The translations under genes and the position numbers were made by a program. From Flaviramulus basaltis (lineage in GTDB: Bacteria > Bacteroidota > Bacteroidia > Flavobacteriales > Flavobacteriaceae), in contig NZ_FPKV01000001.1 of assembly GCF_900114265.1 (NCBI RefSeq), forward strand, positions 558,001 to 622,000: a DNA stretch of 64,000 bases, written 5' to 3'. The notes beneath the pieces are model-generated. The model worked only from the letters and a program-made list of their open reading frames with translations. It had not been told where the DNA came from and made no database searches. This document shows positions 7,613 through 17,010 of this stretch, one piece after another. The first letter of the stretch is position 1; each line of letters opens with the position of its first letter.

Positions 7613-9919
7613 TTACTCTGTTCCTTTAAAATCCTTAGTTTTATTCTTTTTACTAAACAGTCTTTTAAAAAACCCATCTCTCTTTTCTGGCTCACAATTT
7701 AAATCTTCTAAAACCTTTACTGTAGGACTTTCAAATTTAGATTTAGTAATGTTATTAAAGCTGCTGTCTGTATTTAGTTTTTGGTAAAATTTCGCAAAAA
7801 TTGGTAGTGCAGAATTTGCTCCTTGTCCTAAACCTGTTGTTCTAAAACCAATGGCTTGATTATCGTTACCAACCCAAGTAACTGTTACCAAATTGGGAGT
7901 TAAGGCAACAAACCAACCATCTTTATTGTCTTGTGTAGTCCCTGTTTTTCCTGCTATATCATTAGTAAGATTATAAGTAAATCTTAACCTTGAAGCTGTA
8001 CCTGAATTTACTGTAGATTTCATAATTTGTAGCATCACCTGTCTTGTATAATCAGTAAAAGCTTCATCTTTTTTAATTTGAGGTTTGAATGAAGCAATAA
8101 TATTACCCTTTTTATCTTCAATTTTGGTAATACAATATGGCATTACAGCATGACCTTTATTAAGAAAACTCGCATAAGCCCCTGTTAATTCTTTCAAATT
8201 TATTTCGGCAACTCCCAAAGCTAATGATGGCTGATTGGGTAATTCTTTAGAAATCCCCATTTTTTTCGCCTGTTCTAAAACTTTAGGAATTCCAACTTCA
8301 TTTAAAACTTTAACTGCTATGGTATTTATAGAATTACTTAATGCAGTCTCTAAATTATAATTTAAATAAGAATTTTCTTCATTGCTACCAGAATTACTTG
8401 GTGTCCAATTATCATAGTTTTTATACGTTACTTCACCCAAAGAAAAATAAGTACAAGGATTCATTCCATTTTCAATAGCCGCTGTATACACAAAAGGTTT
8501 AAAAGTAGAGCCAACTTGTCTTTCGCTTTGCGATACATGATCGTATTTAAAATACCTATAATCAATACCTCCTATATAAGTTTTTATTGCTCCCGTTTTA
8601 GGCTCTATAGACAACATTCCTGTATTTAAAAACTTTAAATAATACGATAAACTATCAATAGTAGACATGTTTTGAATGGTATCCCCTTTCCAATTAAAAA
8701 GTTCAATTTCATTTTTAAGTAATAGTGAATCCTTAATTTGCTTATCGGCTAAACCTTGTTTTTTATAAAATTTATATTTGTTCAGACTTTTAATAGCAGT
8801 TTCAAATATTTGTCCGTTAGTTTTCCAAGGTGTTTGTTTTCCAAAAGACGCTTCAAAATCACTTTGTAATTTATTAAGATGTTCTCTCATTGCAGTTTCT
8901 GCTAACTCCTGCATTTTGAAATCTAATGTGGTATGAACAATTAAACCATCTCTATATAAATCATAAGATTTGCCCTCATTTGTATTAATAGAATCTAATA
9001 TAACAGCTAATTCTTTTTTAACTTGTTCTCTAAAATACGGAGCAATACCAACATCATGATTAAAGGAACGATAATCTAAAACCAAATCTTGATTTTTATA
9101 AAACTCAAGCGAATCTTTTGAAAGGTATTCATATTTAACCATTTGATTAAAAACCACATCACGCCTGTCTTTACTGCGCTGTAAGTGTAATCTCGGATTA
9201 AAATAATTATTAGCCTTTAAAGTTCCTATTAAAGCAGCAGCTTCAGATCTTGTTAAATCATTCGTCGTTTTATTGAAGAATTTTTGCGCTGCACTTTCAA
9301 TCCCATAAGTGTTATCAGGAAACGTAACCGTGTTGAAGTAAAGCGTTAAAATTTCTTTTTTCGAATAGATTTCTTCTATCCGCTTAGCAATTATAGATTC
9401 TTTAAACTTATTGATTAGCATCCCAAAAACGGGGTAATCTTTTCGTCCAAATAAGTTTTTGGCTAATTGAAGTGTAATGGTGCTTCCTCCACCGGCAGAT
9501 TTATCTTGAAGAATAATATTTTTAAAAAAAACTCGTGCTAAACTTACATTATCAATGCCATCATGCTCATAAAAACGAGCATCTTCTGTAGCAATTAGGG
9601 CATCAATTAAGTGTTGAGGAAATTTATCGAAAGTTAGAGGTTGCCTATCATAAATATAATACTTACCAATTAAAGCACCATCTTTATCTAAAACCTGTGT
9701 AGCTTGTTCTTGTTTTATGGAACTTAAATCTTCCTTTGATGGTAACTTACCAAATAGTCCTAAATAAATACTAAAATATAATCCTATAAAAAAAACAAAA
9801 ACAGATACTCCAAAAATCAATCCCCATTTTACCCATTTTATCTTCAAAACTCTAAATAGCCAAATAAAAAAAGGCATATTCTTAAGTTTATCTAGCTGAA
9901 TATTATTCATTATCTTCAT
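7613..9919 (-). CDS. Bifunctional penicillin-binding protein 1A family (glycosyltransferase/transpeptidase)
   Basis: This enzyme polymerises lipid II and cross-links peptidoglycan on the outer face of the inner membrane. One membrane helix lies at about residues 30-55. The GT51 domain contains TEDARFYEHDG (catalytic E112) and KEILTLYFN (about 188-196). The transpeptidase domain has STFK (S471 nucleophile, K474), SNS (528-530) and KTGT (658-661), so both activities look intact. The length of 768 suits class A PBPs. Its start overlaps the hflX stop by 17 bases (8 if the ATG at 9910 is used), implying one transcript with hflX. The common name in this phylum is PBP1A or PbpA. Confidence 0.95.
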   Translation of the reverse strand: MKIMNNIQLDKLKNMPFFIWLFRVLKIKWVKWGLIFGVSVFVFFIGLYFSIYLGLFGKLPSKEDLSSIKQEQATQVLDKDGALIGKYYIYDRQPLTFDKFPQHLIDALIATEDARFYEHDGIDNVSLARVFFKNIILQDKSAGGGSTITLQLAKNLFGRKDYPVFGMLINKFKESIIAKRIEEIYSKKEILTLYFNTVTFPDNTYGIESAAQKFFNKTTNDLTRSEAAALIGTLKANNYFNPRLHLQRSKDRRDVVFNQMVKYEYLSKDSLEFYKNQDLVLDYRSFNHDVGIAPYFREQVKKELAVILDSINTNEGKSYDLYRDGLIVHTTLDFKMQELAETAMREHLNKLQSDFEASFGKQTPWKTNGQIFETAIKSLNKYKFYKKQGLADKQIKDSLLLKNEIELFNWKGDTIQNMSTIDSLSYYLKFLNTGMLSIEPKTGAIKTYIGGIDYRYFKYDHVSQSERQVGSTFKPFVYTAAIENGMNPCTYFSLGEVTYKNYDNWTPSNSGSNEENSYLNYNLETALSNSINTIAVKVLNEVGIPKVLEQAKKMGISKELPNQPSLALGVAEINLKELTGAYASFLNKGHAVMPYCITKIEDKKGNIIASFKPQIKKDEAFTDYTRQVMLQIMKSTVNSGTASRLRFTYNLTNDIAGKTGTTQDNKDGWFVALTPNLVTVTWVGNDNQAIGFRTTGLGQGANSALPIFAKFYQKLNTDSSFNNITKSKFESPTVKVLEDLNCEPEKRDGFFKRLFSKKNKTKDFKGTE

Positions 9920-11114
9920 AATCTGGATACAGAAAATGATTGTAAGGAAAACGAGTTACATGAATTTCTCTAACTTCATCATAAACACGTTTTTTAAAGT
10001 CTTCTAAATTTTCTTTATTTAATGCCGAAATAAATAAAGCATTATTGCCTACTTTACTCATCCATGTACTTTTCCATTCCTCTAAAGAGTAATGTCTTTC
10101 TGTTCTTTCTGTTTCTAAATCGTCATCATCTAAAGGTTCTGCTTCGTAAGCATCAATTTTATTGAAAACCATAATAGTTGGCTTATCACCACTTTTTATT
10201 TCTCCTAAAACTTTCTCTACAGAAGCAATGTGTTCTTCAAAATTAGGGTGTGAAATATCTACAACGTGCAGCAATAAATCGGCTTCACGAACCTCATCAA
10301 GTGTACTTTTAAAACTATCTACCAATTGAGTTGGTAATTTTCTAATAAACCCTACGGTATCACTTAATAAAAAGGGTAAGTTTTGAATAACCACCTTTCT
10401 AACCGTAGTGTCTAATGTTGCAAACAACTTATTTTCGGCAAAAACATCGCTTTTGCTTATCACGTTCATTAAAGTAGATTTTCCAACGTTTGTATAACCA
10501 ACTAATGCCACACGAACCATTTTACCACGGTTACCACGTTGTACAGCCATTTGTTTGTCAATAGTTTTTATACGCTCTTTTAAAAGGGATATTTTATCAC
10601 GTACAATACGTCTATCTGTTTCTATCTCGGTTTCACCAGGTCCGCGCATACCAATACCACCTTTTTGGCGCTCAAGGTGTGTCCACATACCTCTTAATCG
10701 AGGCAATAAATATTCGCATTGTGCTAATTCTACTTGCGTTCTCGCATAGCTAGTTTGTGCACGTTGAGCAAAAATATCTAGTATTAAATTGGTTCTATCT
10801 AATACTTTAACGTTAAGAATTTTACTAATATTTCGTTCTTGGGCCGATGATAATTCATCATCAAAAATTGCCGTACCAATATCATTATCTTCAATAAATT
10901 GGCGAACTTCTTCCATTTTACCTGTTCCTATAAATGTTTTAGGATTTGGCATGTCCATTTTTTGTGTAAAACGTTTCACCGCATAACCACCTGCAGTAAA
11001 GGTTAAAAACTCCAACTCATCTAAATATTCTTTAGATTTTACTTCGTCTTGATCTTTTGTTATAACGCCTATTAAAACTGCTTTCTCTAAAGCAATATCT
11101 TTCTTTTCAATCAT
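9903..11114 (-). CDS. hflX: GTPase HflX
   Basis: HflX is a ribosome-associated GTPase that splits or rescues stalled ribosomes after stress. The N-terminal HflX domain includes NPKTFIGTGKMEE, and the linker has GPGETEIETDRR (residues about 158-169). The G domain follows with G1 GYTNVGKS (206-213), G3 DTVG (252-255) and G4 NKID (318-321). The 403-residue length is normal. A -7 element sits four bases before the ATG, so the mRNA is probably leaderless. The gene overlaps the downstream PBP gene. Confidence 0.95.
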   Translation of the reverse strand: MIEKKDIALEKAVLIGVITKDQDEVKSKEYLDELEFLTFTAGGYAVKRFTQKMDMPNPKTFIGTGKMEEVRQFIEDNDIGTAIFDDELSSAQERNISKILNVKVLDRTNLILDIFAQRAQTSYARTQVELAQCEYLLPRLRGMWTHLERQKGGIGMRGPGETEIETDRRIVRDKISLLKERIKTIDKQMAVQRGNRGKMVRVALVGYTNVGKSTLMNVISKSDVFAENKLFATLDTTVRKVVIQNLPFLLSDTVGFIRKLPTQLVDSFKSTLDEVREADLLLHVVDISHPNFEEHIASVEKVLGEIKSGDKPTIMVFNKIDAYEAEPLDDDDLETERTERHYSLEEWKSTWMSKVGNNALFISALNKENLEDFKKRVYDEVREIHVTRFPYNHFLYPDYEDNE

Positions 11115-11118
11115 GTTA

Positions 11119-11126
11119 CAAAGTTA
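11119..11126 (-). promoter_or_regulatory. -7 promoter element for hflX
   Basis: On the minus strand the site reads TAACTTTG, an exact TAnnTTTG match. It ends 4 bases before the hflX ATG (11114), so transcription would start at or inside the start codon. No clear -33 TTG was found. Confidence 0.45.
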
Positions 11127-11164
11127 AACATTTGTAGCTATTATTATTTTTATATTTTTAAGCC

Positions 11165-11172
11165 TATTTTTG
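11165..11172 (+). promoter_or_regulatory. -7 promoter element for the first EEP gene
   Basis: TATTTTTG matches TAnnTTTG and ends 4 bases before ATG 11177, which predicts a leaderless transcript. It is divergent from the hflX element 40 bases away. Confidence 0.45.
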
Positions 11173-11176
11173 ATTT

Positions 11177-12145
11177 ATGGCAAACACTTTTGACGATATT
11201 CCTGTTCGTGACAATATGCAAACTATTGCATTTTATAATCTTGAAAATTTATTTGATTTAGTAGATGATCAATATACCAATGACAATGATTTTTTACCAA
11301 CATCAGTTAAAAAATGGACTCCTAAACGGTATGATAATAAACTTAGAAAGTTAGGTTTTGCTATTTCTAATATTGGAAAACATGAAACTGGAAAACATCC
11401 TGCTATTGTTGGATTAGCTGAAGTTGAAAACGCAAAAGTTATTGAAGATTTAATAGCTTCAAAACATCTAGATGATTGTAATTATAATTATGTTCACTAT
11501 GATTCTTTAGATGAACGTGGTATTGATGTTGCCTTACTGTATGACACTAATGCTTTTGTAGTTTTACATTCTGAAGCTTTTACTGTAGAGTTATTTAACA
11601 ATCAAGGTCTCCCAGATTATACACGAGATATTTTGTTAGTATCAGGTTTGCTTGATGGCGAAAATGTAAATATTATTGTAAACCATTGGTCGTCTAGACG
11701 TGAGGGAGAAAAAGAAACCGAGCATAAGCGTATTGCTTCTTCTGATAAAGTTGGTGAGATTATTTCATCATTACGACTTGTAAATCCAGATGCCAAAATT
11801 ATTATTATTGGTGATTTTAATGACGACCCAAGTAGTAATAGTATAAAACGTTTGGTTGAAGCTTACAGTTTACACAACTCTATGGAAACTTTACGTTCTT
11901 ATAACAGAGGAACATCAAACCATAACCGCCAATGGAATTTATTTGATCAAATTTTAATTTCTTCCAACTTTTTTAAAACCTCAGATCATTTATTTGAATA
12001 TAGTTCTGCTAATATTTTTGATGAAGATTTCTTAAAACTTTTTAACGGAAAATATAAAGGCACGCCTTTTAGAACCTATGTTGGTAAAAAATACAAAGGT
12101 GGTTATAGCGATCATTTTCCTGTTTATGCTGTTTTTAAGAAGTGA
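11177..12145 (+). CDS. Endonuclease/exonuclease/phosphatase (EEP) family protein, no signal peptide
   Basis: This is a metal-dependent phosphodiesterase or nuclease of the DNase I-like EEP fold. Catalytic-site motifs are all present: N21 in FYNLENLFD, E82 in GLAEVEN, N169-H170 in VNHW, D213 and N215 in GDFND, and D312-H313 in SDHFPVY. The 322-residue protein lacks a signal peptide, so it should be cytoplasmic. Its nearest relative in the window is the exported EEP protein at 17011-18057, with which it shares all blocks. Its substrate could be DNA, RNA or a phosphoester and is not decided by the sequence. Confidence 0.9.
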   Translation: MANTFDDIPVRDNMQTIAFYNLENLFDLVDDQYTNDNDFLPTSVKKWTPKRYDNKLRKLGFAISNIGKHETGKHPAIVGLAEVENAKVIEDLIASKHLDDCNYNYVHYDSLDERGIDVALLYDTNAFVVLHSEAFTVELFNNQGLPDYTRDILLVSGLLDGENVNIIVNHWSSRREGEKETEHKRIASSDKVGEIISSLRLVNPDAKIIIIGDFNDDPSSNSIKRLVEAYSLHNSMETLRSYNRGTSNHNRQWNLFDQILISSNFFKTSDHLFEYSSANIFDEDFLKLFNGKYKGTPFRTYVGKKYKGGYSDHFPVYAVFKK

Positions 12146-12171
12146 TCATTTATTGTAGTAAAGAAAAGTTT

Positions 12172-12248
12172 GTCATTCTGAATTTATTTCAGAATCACAT
12201 CACACATTACTATACTTTTATGAGACCCTGAAACAAGTTCAGTGTGAC
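12172..12248. repeat. Long imperfect palindrome (REP-like) after the first EEP gene
   Basis: The arm at 12172-12196 pairs with 12224-12248 at 19 of 25 positions, around a 27-base loop. The words TCATTCTGAA and TTTCAG on the left and CTGAAA and TTCAG on the right resemble an intergenic element that I recall as frequent in Flavobacteriaceae genomes. It lies between convergent genes and could fold as a terminator-like hairpin, although no T-tract follows. Confidence 0.7.
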
Positions 12249-12256
12249 GACAGCTT

Positions 12257-12634
12257 TTAAACTGCTTGAAAAAGAACAAAAGTAAGTCCCAAAATCACAA
12301 CAGGTAAGAACCAAAGCAACCAAATATTATAAGTCAGTTTTCTGTTTTTAATCATTTTTGCGTTTAGTACTTTTCGTTTTCTACCGCCATATTGCATCCA
12401 GTTTTTGAAGTATATGAAAATAACAATCAAAACGAAAAGTGTCCATGCTTTACTTGCAGACATGGTATCCATATGCATTTGCCTAAAAAACTTTGCAAAA
12501 AACACACCTAACAATAAAAGCAAACTACATTGTAGAACAGTAATATAAAACGTAGCAATGCTATTGGCTTTCTTACTTTTTTTGTTTTTATAATATTGGA
12601 AAAAGTGAAAAAACAGGATGTCGAATGTTGTCAT
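12257..12634 (-). CDS. Small membrane protein of unknown function
   Basis: I do not recognise this 125-residue protein. Three hydrophobic helices are visible, at about residues 27-47 (IATFYITVLQCSLLLLLGVFF), 63-78 (WTLFVLIVIFIYFK) and 103-122 (IWLLWFLPVVILGLTFVLF), with basic loops (KNKKSKK near 17-23; GGRKRKV near 83-89). It lies 18 bases downstream of the DUF5689 gene on the same strand and could be the last gene of that operon. A role in the neighbouring uptake locus is only a guess. Confidence 0.75.
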   Translation of the reverse strand: MTTFDILFFHFFQYYKNKKSKKANSIATFYITVLQCSLLLLLGVFFAKFFRQMHMDTMSASKAWTLFVLIVIFIYFKNWMQYGGRKRKVLNAKMIKNRKLTYNIWLLWFLPVVILGLTFVLFQAV

Positions 12635-12652
12635 TTGGCTAATTTATGGTTA

Positions 12653-14086
12653 CTAAGGCACATAATCAACACTAATTTCATCCAACTCATAAATACCATC
12701 AAAAGTATCTTGTCCGCTTCCAGTATATTTAAATGCAATATGCATAATTCCTAAGGCGCAAGATAAATCGACAGTTCCAGAATTAAACCACGGCACAAAA
12801 GAATCGGTGTCTTTTACAACATAAGCCGCAGATAATACACCCCACGTTGCGGATAGTATATTTTCTTCAGTTCCGTCCCAATCTAAAGAATATAAAACCT
12901 CCATAAAACTACTATCGGCAAGACTGTTAGAGGTTTTAAAACGTAATGTTTCACCATCTTGAGCATCTAAATTAATTGCAGGCGTTATTAACCAACCTAT
13001 ATTACTATCATCACCAGAACTAGCAGATTGAAATCTTGCAGACCGACCTAAAGACGCATTAGATGATGTTGAAGAATAACCTTCCCAAGCTTCTACACCA
13101 GCTTCAATATAATTAGTCCATCCATCAATTTCAATCGGTCTATTATTTCGTTGTGGTTGAAAATTTTCATATAATAAATTATTTGAACCTACACTTTCTG
13201 CTAATCCACAAGTTAATTCCATTGGGTCACAACGTTCGTCACTATCAAAATTTATATCAGCAGAACTGTTAAGGATAAGCACATTAAAATCATCACCGAA
13301 ATCTCTACTAAAAATACCTGTAACTATTCCATTTCCTTGTGGAACAATTAAAGATTTAAAATCGGAAAAAGTACTTGTTTCTAAAATCATTGAAATTCTC
13401 GAATCGCAACTTTCAAGCAAACGATGTCCATCAAATTCATCAAAAGATTCACTTGCAAATGTTGACCCCAATTCAAATCTATTTAATTGCATATTATTAA
13501 GCTGAATTATGGTGTTTTTATCAGCTTCTGTTAAATCTGCTAAACCTGAAACTTTAGGGATTATAGTTGCTATCTCGTTACTTCTAATAATGATGTCTTG
13601 ATATTCCGCAGCTTGAATTTGTTTTACAGATACAGCATCTCCTTTACCTATTGTAATAACACCGCTTGTTTCTCCAATAGTTAAACCATTTAATTTTATG
13701 TATACTTTTTGCCCAAATTGATATGTATCTGATAAGTTGCTTACATTTATACTTACTCTAAAACCTAGTCTTGGATCGTTATCTGGATTACTATCATCCA
13801 CTTTATTTTGAATAATTAACTCCTCAAAAAAGTTTCCCGATTTATCTGAAGACACAACATAACCTTGAATATATAAATCGTTTTCATCATCAATAATTAC
13901 CGTTGTATTATCATTATTTATAGCCTGTTCATAAAGTGATTTAACAGCTCTAAAAGTGGTGATTTGTTCTTGTAGAATATTTGGTTCTGTTATTGATATA
14001 TCTGGTAGACTATAATCATCATCTTTTACACATGATGAGATAAGAAACATTGCCGATATTACTAATAACACTAGTTTTATTTTCAT
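12653..14086 (-). CDS. DUF5689 domain lipoprotein with C-terminal choice-of-anchor J-like domain
   Basis: This surface lipoprotein is paired with a TonB-dependent receptor. The lipobox is ISSC (Cys19) if translation starts at 14086; an in-frame ATG at 14110 would overlap the receptor gene and gives a poor signal peptide. The N-terminal half (about 60-280) looks like DUF5689, an OB-fold-like module: YIQGYVVSSDKSGNFFEELI, then QKVYIKLNGL and TSGVITIG. The C-terminal part (about 300-477) resembles a choice-of-anchor J beta-sandwich, with WTNYIEAG, WLITPAINL and HIAFKYTGSG. It starts 10 bases after the receptor gene, a clear operon. It probably captures or handles a substrate at the cell surface. 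Confidence 0.85.
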   Translation of the reverse strand: MKIKLVLLVISAMFLISSCVKDDDYSLPDISITEPNILQEQITTFRAVKSLYEQAINNDNTTVIIDDENDLYIQGYVVSSDKSGNFFEELIIQNKVDDSNPDNDPRLGFRVSINVSNLSDTYQFGQKVYIKLNGLTIGETSGVITIGKGDAVSVKQIQAAEYQDIIIRSNEIATIIPKVSGLADLTEADKNTIIQLNNMQLNRFELGSTFASESFDEFDGHRLLESCDSRISMILETSTFSDFKSLIVPQGNGIVTGIFSRDFGDDFNVLILNSSADINFDSDERCDPMELTCGLAESVGSNNLLYENFQPQRNNRPIEIDGWTNYIEAGVEAWEGYSSTSSNASLGRSARFQSASSGDDSNIGWLITPAINLDAQDGETLRFKTSNSLADSSFMEVLYSLDWDGTEENILSATWGVLSAAYVVKDTDSFVPWFNSGTVDLSCALGIMHIAFKYTGSGQDTFDGIYELDEISVDYVP

Positions 14087-14096
14087 AACAATTAAT

Positions 14097-16901
14097 TTAA
14101 AATCTAACATTTAAATTCAAGAAATAGGTTGTGCCTCTTCCGTACCAATATTTTGATCCAAAAACAGGAGTGTCTAATGCTTTATCATCTCTCAGTTCTC
14201 TGTAATTGGCATTTCTACCTTGTTCAAAACCCCCTGTTTTATAAACTTCATCTAAAAGGTTATTAATACTTGCAAAAAGTCCGACATAGTATTTACCTAA
14301 CTTCCAGGATTTCCCTCCAACTAAATTAACCGACATATAATCATCAAAACGTTCTTGCCTTAATAATTCTCGAGCTAAATCTTCGTCATAATCATTAAAC
14401 TCATTACCATCAAAATCTGTGGTAAAATTGGTTGATCTTGTTAATGGACTTACATCTATATAAATATTACTAAAAAAATTCGCAGTAGCACCAAACCACC
14501 AAAAATCGGGATCGCGATATTCAAATCCTATTGAGTAAGCATTTTGCGGACCAGAGGCCAGCTTATAATTTTTCAAATTTGATTGTCCAAAATCTTTAAA
14601 TCCATTTACAAACCCAGCATCTAAGGACTCTTCATCGGGTTCGGTTGAAAGAAATAAATTTGGATTATTATCATAAGTAAATTGCCCCATTGCTGCGACA
14701 CCTTTCAATTTAATAGTAGGGGTTACTTGAGCTTCAACACCCAACTCTAATCCTATATGTTTTTTGTTAATTCCCTGTAAAATCTCTTGTACAAATGCTG
14801 TATTATCACCACCAATGCCATCAGCAAAAAAGAATGATATTTCACTGGCATCATTAATTTTGGTATAATATGCGGTGAGTTTTGATTTAATTATTGACGA
14901 CCGAAAAATATAACTAGCGTCGATTGATGTTATTTTTTCTACAGAGATATTAGGCACCACATTATGATTTTCTCTAGAATTTGAAAATGTGTTTTGTATA
15001 GAAGGTGCTCTAGAAATATAACCTGCGTTAACATCGAACACATGTTTTCCTGTTATTTTATAGGTGAAGCCTCCCTTTACACCAATTCCAGTAAAACTTA
15101 ACTTGTTACCTTTTCCTAAGGAATTATCTGGAAATCCACCATTTTGATAAATGCCTTCTCTTTGATATGTTGTGTTTTTTATACTTGTAGCAGCATAAAA
15201 ATCTATCTTGTTATAGATAAATTGTGTTTGTGCATAACCACTTAACTCATTTGAAAAAATATTATAATCGTATTTAAATTTATCCCCTTCACCAACTATT
15301 CTATTTGGGTTTGTTAAATCGTTTTGAGCTTCGTCAATATTAGTCGCAAAACCATCAATATCTAAATAGGTTGACGCTCCTAAAAGATCTAAAACCTGTG
15401 CATAATTTTCAGATTTTAAAGTTTTATAATTTATCCCTACATTCAGAATAAGATTATTGCTTATTTCTTTATTTATAAGAGAATTCACCGTCAATTGCTT
15501 GTCATTTACAATGTCTTCATATAAAGCATAAATAGCATTGCCTCCGTTTTGTGAATTATTAATATTGGAACTATACATGGCATTCCAATCTATTTGTCCG
15601 TCATTTTGAAACGCTTTTAATGCACCATAAGCAAACTGTAAATCGTTTGGAAAATTACGTTCAAAATAACTTGGCAGTTTTTGATAATACGTTGGACTCG
15701 GATTTGAGCCACCGCCTTGTGGAAAACCATCAACTAAGTCTGTACCATTATAATCTAATCTGCTATTTCCCATTTTACCAAATTGATAGCCAATATTGGT
15801 ATTTAATGTTGTTTTACTATTTATGCTCCAAAAATGGTTTAACATAACAATTGGCTCATTTACTTCCTTAATTCTTGAGTTACGCTTTTCGCCATCTTGA
15901 AAACCCCAATATTCGTTATATTTTATTCCTTTTAAATCATAAATTTCTTGAGTATTTGGTGATGATTTTCCTCTTCGGTTTGGTGTATAAATCGCTGAAA
16001 AACTTAGACTATGTTTATCATTAATAATTTTTTCTACGGATGTAAAAAAGGAATTAGAACTGTAACTTGTTGCTTCTTGATAACCTTCATTACCCCAACG
16101 CCTACCTACAGAAACTGTATAAGCCCAATTATTTTTCAACAATCCTGACACATAAGTTCCCATAAAACGGTTAGTATAACTTCTGTTTGAAGATGAATAC
16201 GTTAAACGAGAACCTGGTCTAGCTTGTGATGCTCTTATATTAATATTTGTTGTGCCTAAAACACCTCCAAAAGTATAATTTGATGGTGTTAATCCTGATG
16301 TTAATTCTTGATTTCTCAATACATCATTTATACCTCCCCAATTACTCCATTGTGGCCGACCATTATAAACTTTATTCATTTCAATACCATTGATTAGAAC
16401 TGAACTGTTATTTGAATCTAACCCTCGCACTCTAAAAAAAGAAGAACTAAACTCAAAAGCTGCTGTTCTTTGAAAAATATCGAGTGAAGATGCTAATAAA
16501 CCCGAAATATTATCGGCGCCACTAGTATCGTCGTTAAGTTCATCATCAGATAAAGTAATGGTAAATAAATCGGCAGTACTTGAAACATCTCTATCTAAAG
16601 TCATATCCATAATATTTACCGTTTTTCCTTCATTTACAATAATTGGATAGCGTTTAGAAATGTATCCTGTTTTCGAAATTCGAAGAATTTGTTCACCTAA
16701 AGGCACGTTTTTATTAAAAATAAATTCACCAAAAATATTTGTTAATAAATACTGTTTTGTTTCCTCAATGGTAACCGTTACACTTTCAATAGGCTCAAAA
16801 GAAAGCGCATCTTTAACACTACCTTTAATAATTGTTTCTTGGGCGAGGGATATGTAAACTGATAAAATTGCAACTAAAAAAAGTAGTAAATTTCTATTCA
16901 T
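14097..16901 (-). CDS. TonB-dependent outer-membrane receptor with carboxypeptidase-regulatory-like N-domain
   Basis: This is a ligand-gated outer-membrane channel energised by TonB. A signal peptide occupies residues 1-20 (ending SLAQ). A CarboxypepD_reg-like domain follows (about 24-105, IKGSVKDALSFEPIESVTV), then a plug with FRVRGLDSNNSSVLINGIEMN (about 157-177). A long barrel ends in the aromatic terminus FLNLNVRF. The 934 residues are typical. The gene is followed by the DUF5689 lipoprotein gene and faces the exported EEP gene across a 109-base divergent gap. This context suggests import of nucleic-acid breakdown products or phosphate esters; the substrate is inferred, not shown. Confidence 0.92.
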   Translation of the reverse strand: MNRNLLLFLVAILSVYISLAQETIIKGSVKDALSFEPIESVTVTIEETKQYLLTNIFGEFIFNKNVPLGEQILRISKTGYISKRYPIIVNEGKTVNIMDMTLDRDVSSTADLFTITLSDDELNDDTSGADNISGLLASSLDIFQRTAAFEFSSSFFRVRGLDSNNSSVLINGIEMNKVYNGRPQWSNWGGINDVLRNQELTSGLTPSNYTFGGVLGTTNINIRASQARPGSRLTYSSSNRSYTNRFMGTYVSGLLKNNWAYTVSVGRRWGNEGYQEATSYSSNSFFTSVEKIINDKHSLSFSAIYTPNRRGKSSPNTQEIYDLKGIKYNEYWGFQDGEKRNSRIKEVNEPIVMLNHFWSINSKTTLNTNIGYQFGKMGNSRLDYNGTDLVDGFPQGGGSNPSPTYYQKLPSYFERNFPNDLQFAYGALKAFQNDGQIDWNAMYSSNINNSQNGGNAIYALYEDIVNDKQLTVNSLINKEISNNLILNVGINYKTLKSENYAQVLDLLGASTYLDIDGFATNIDEAQNDLTNPNRIVGEGDKFKYDYNIFSNELSGYAQTQFIYNKIDFYAATSIKNTTYQREGIYQNGGFPDNSLGKGNKLSFTGIGVKGGFTYKITGKHVFDVNAGYISRAPSIQNTFSNSRENHNVVPNISVEKITSIDASYIFRSSIIKSKLTAYYTKINDASEISFFFADGIGGDNTAFVQEILQGINKKHIGLELGVEAQVTPTIKLKGVAAMGQFTYDNNPNLFLSTEPDEESLDAGFVNGFKDFGQSNLKNYKLASGPQNAYSIGFEYRDPDFWWFGATANFFSNIYIDVSPLTRSTNFTTDFDGNEFNDYDEDLARELLRQERFDDYMSVNLVGGKSWKLGKYYVGLFASINNLLDEVYKTGGFEQGRNANYRELRDDKALDTPVFGSKYWYGRGTTYFLNLNVRF

Positions 16902-16958
16902 TATTTAGATTAGAGTCGGCATAAAAATTTAAATCTAACTATTTTATATTAAAATACC

Positions 16959-16966
16959 TACATTTG
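16959..16966 (+). promoter_or_regulatory. -7 promoter element for the exported EEP gene
   Basis: TACATTTG is an exact TAnnTTTG match, giving a predicted leader of about 40 bases before ATG 17011. It lies in the gap shared with the divergent TonB receptor gene. Confidence 0.45.
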
Positions 16967-17010
16967 AGATAAGTATTATATTTCAAATACTAAATAACAC
17001 TCTATTATTA

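Noticed and set aside
14087-14110. Upstream ATG for the DUF5689 lipoprotein
   Set aside because: It overlaps the receptor gene and would bury the lipoprotein signal; ATG 14086 gives a normal one.
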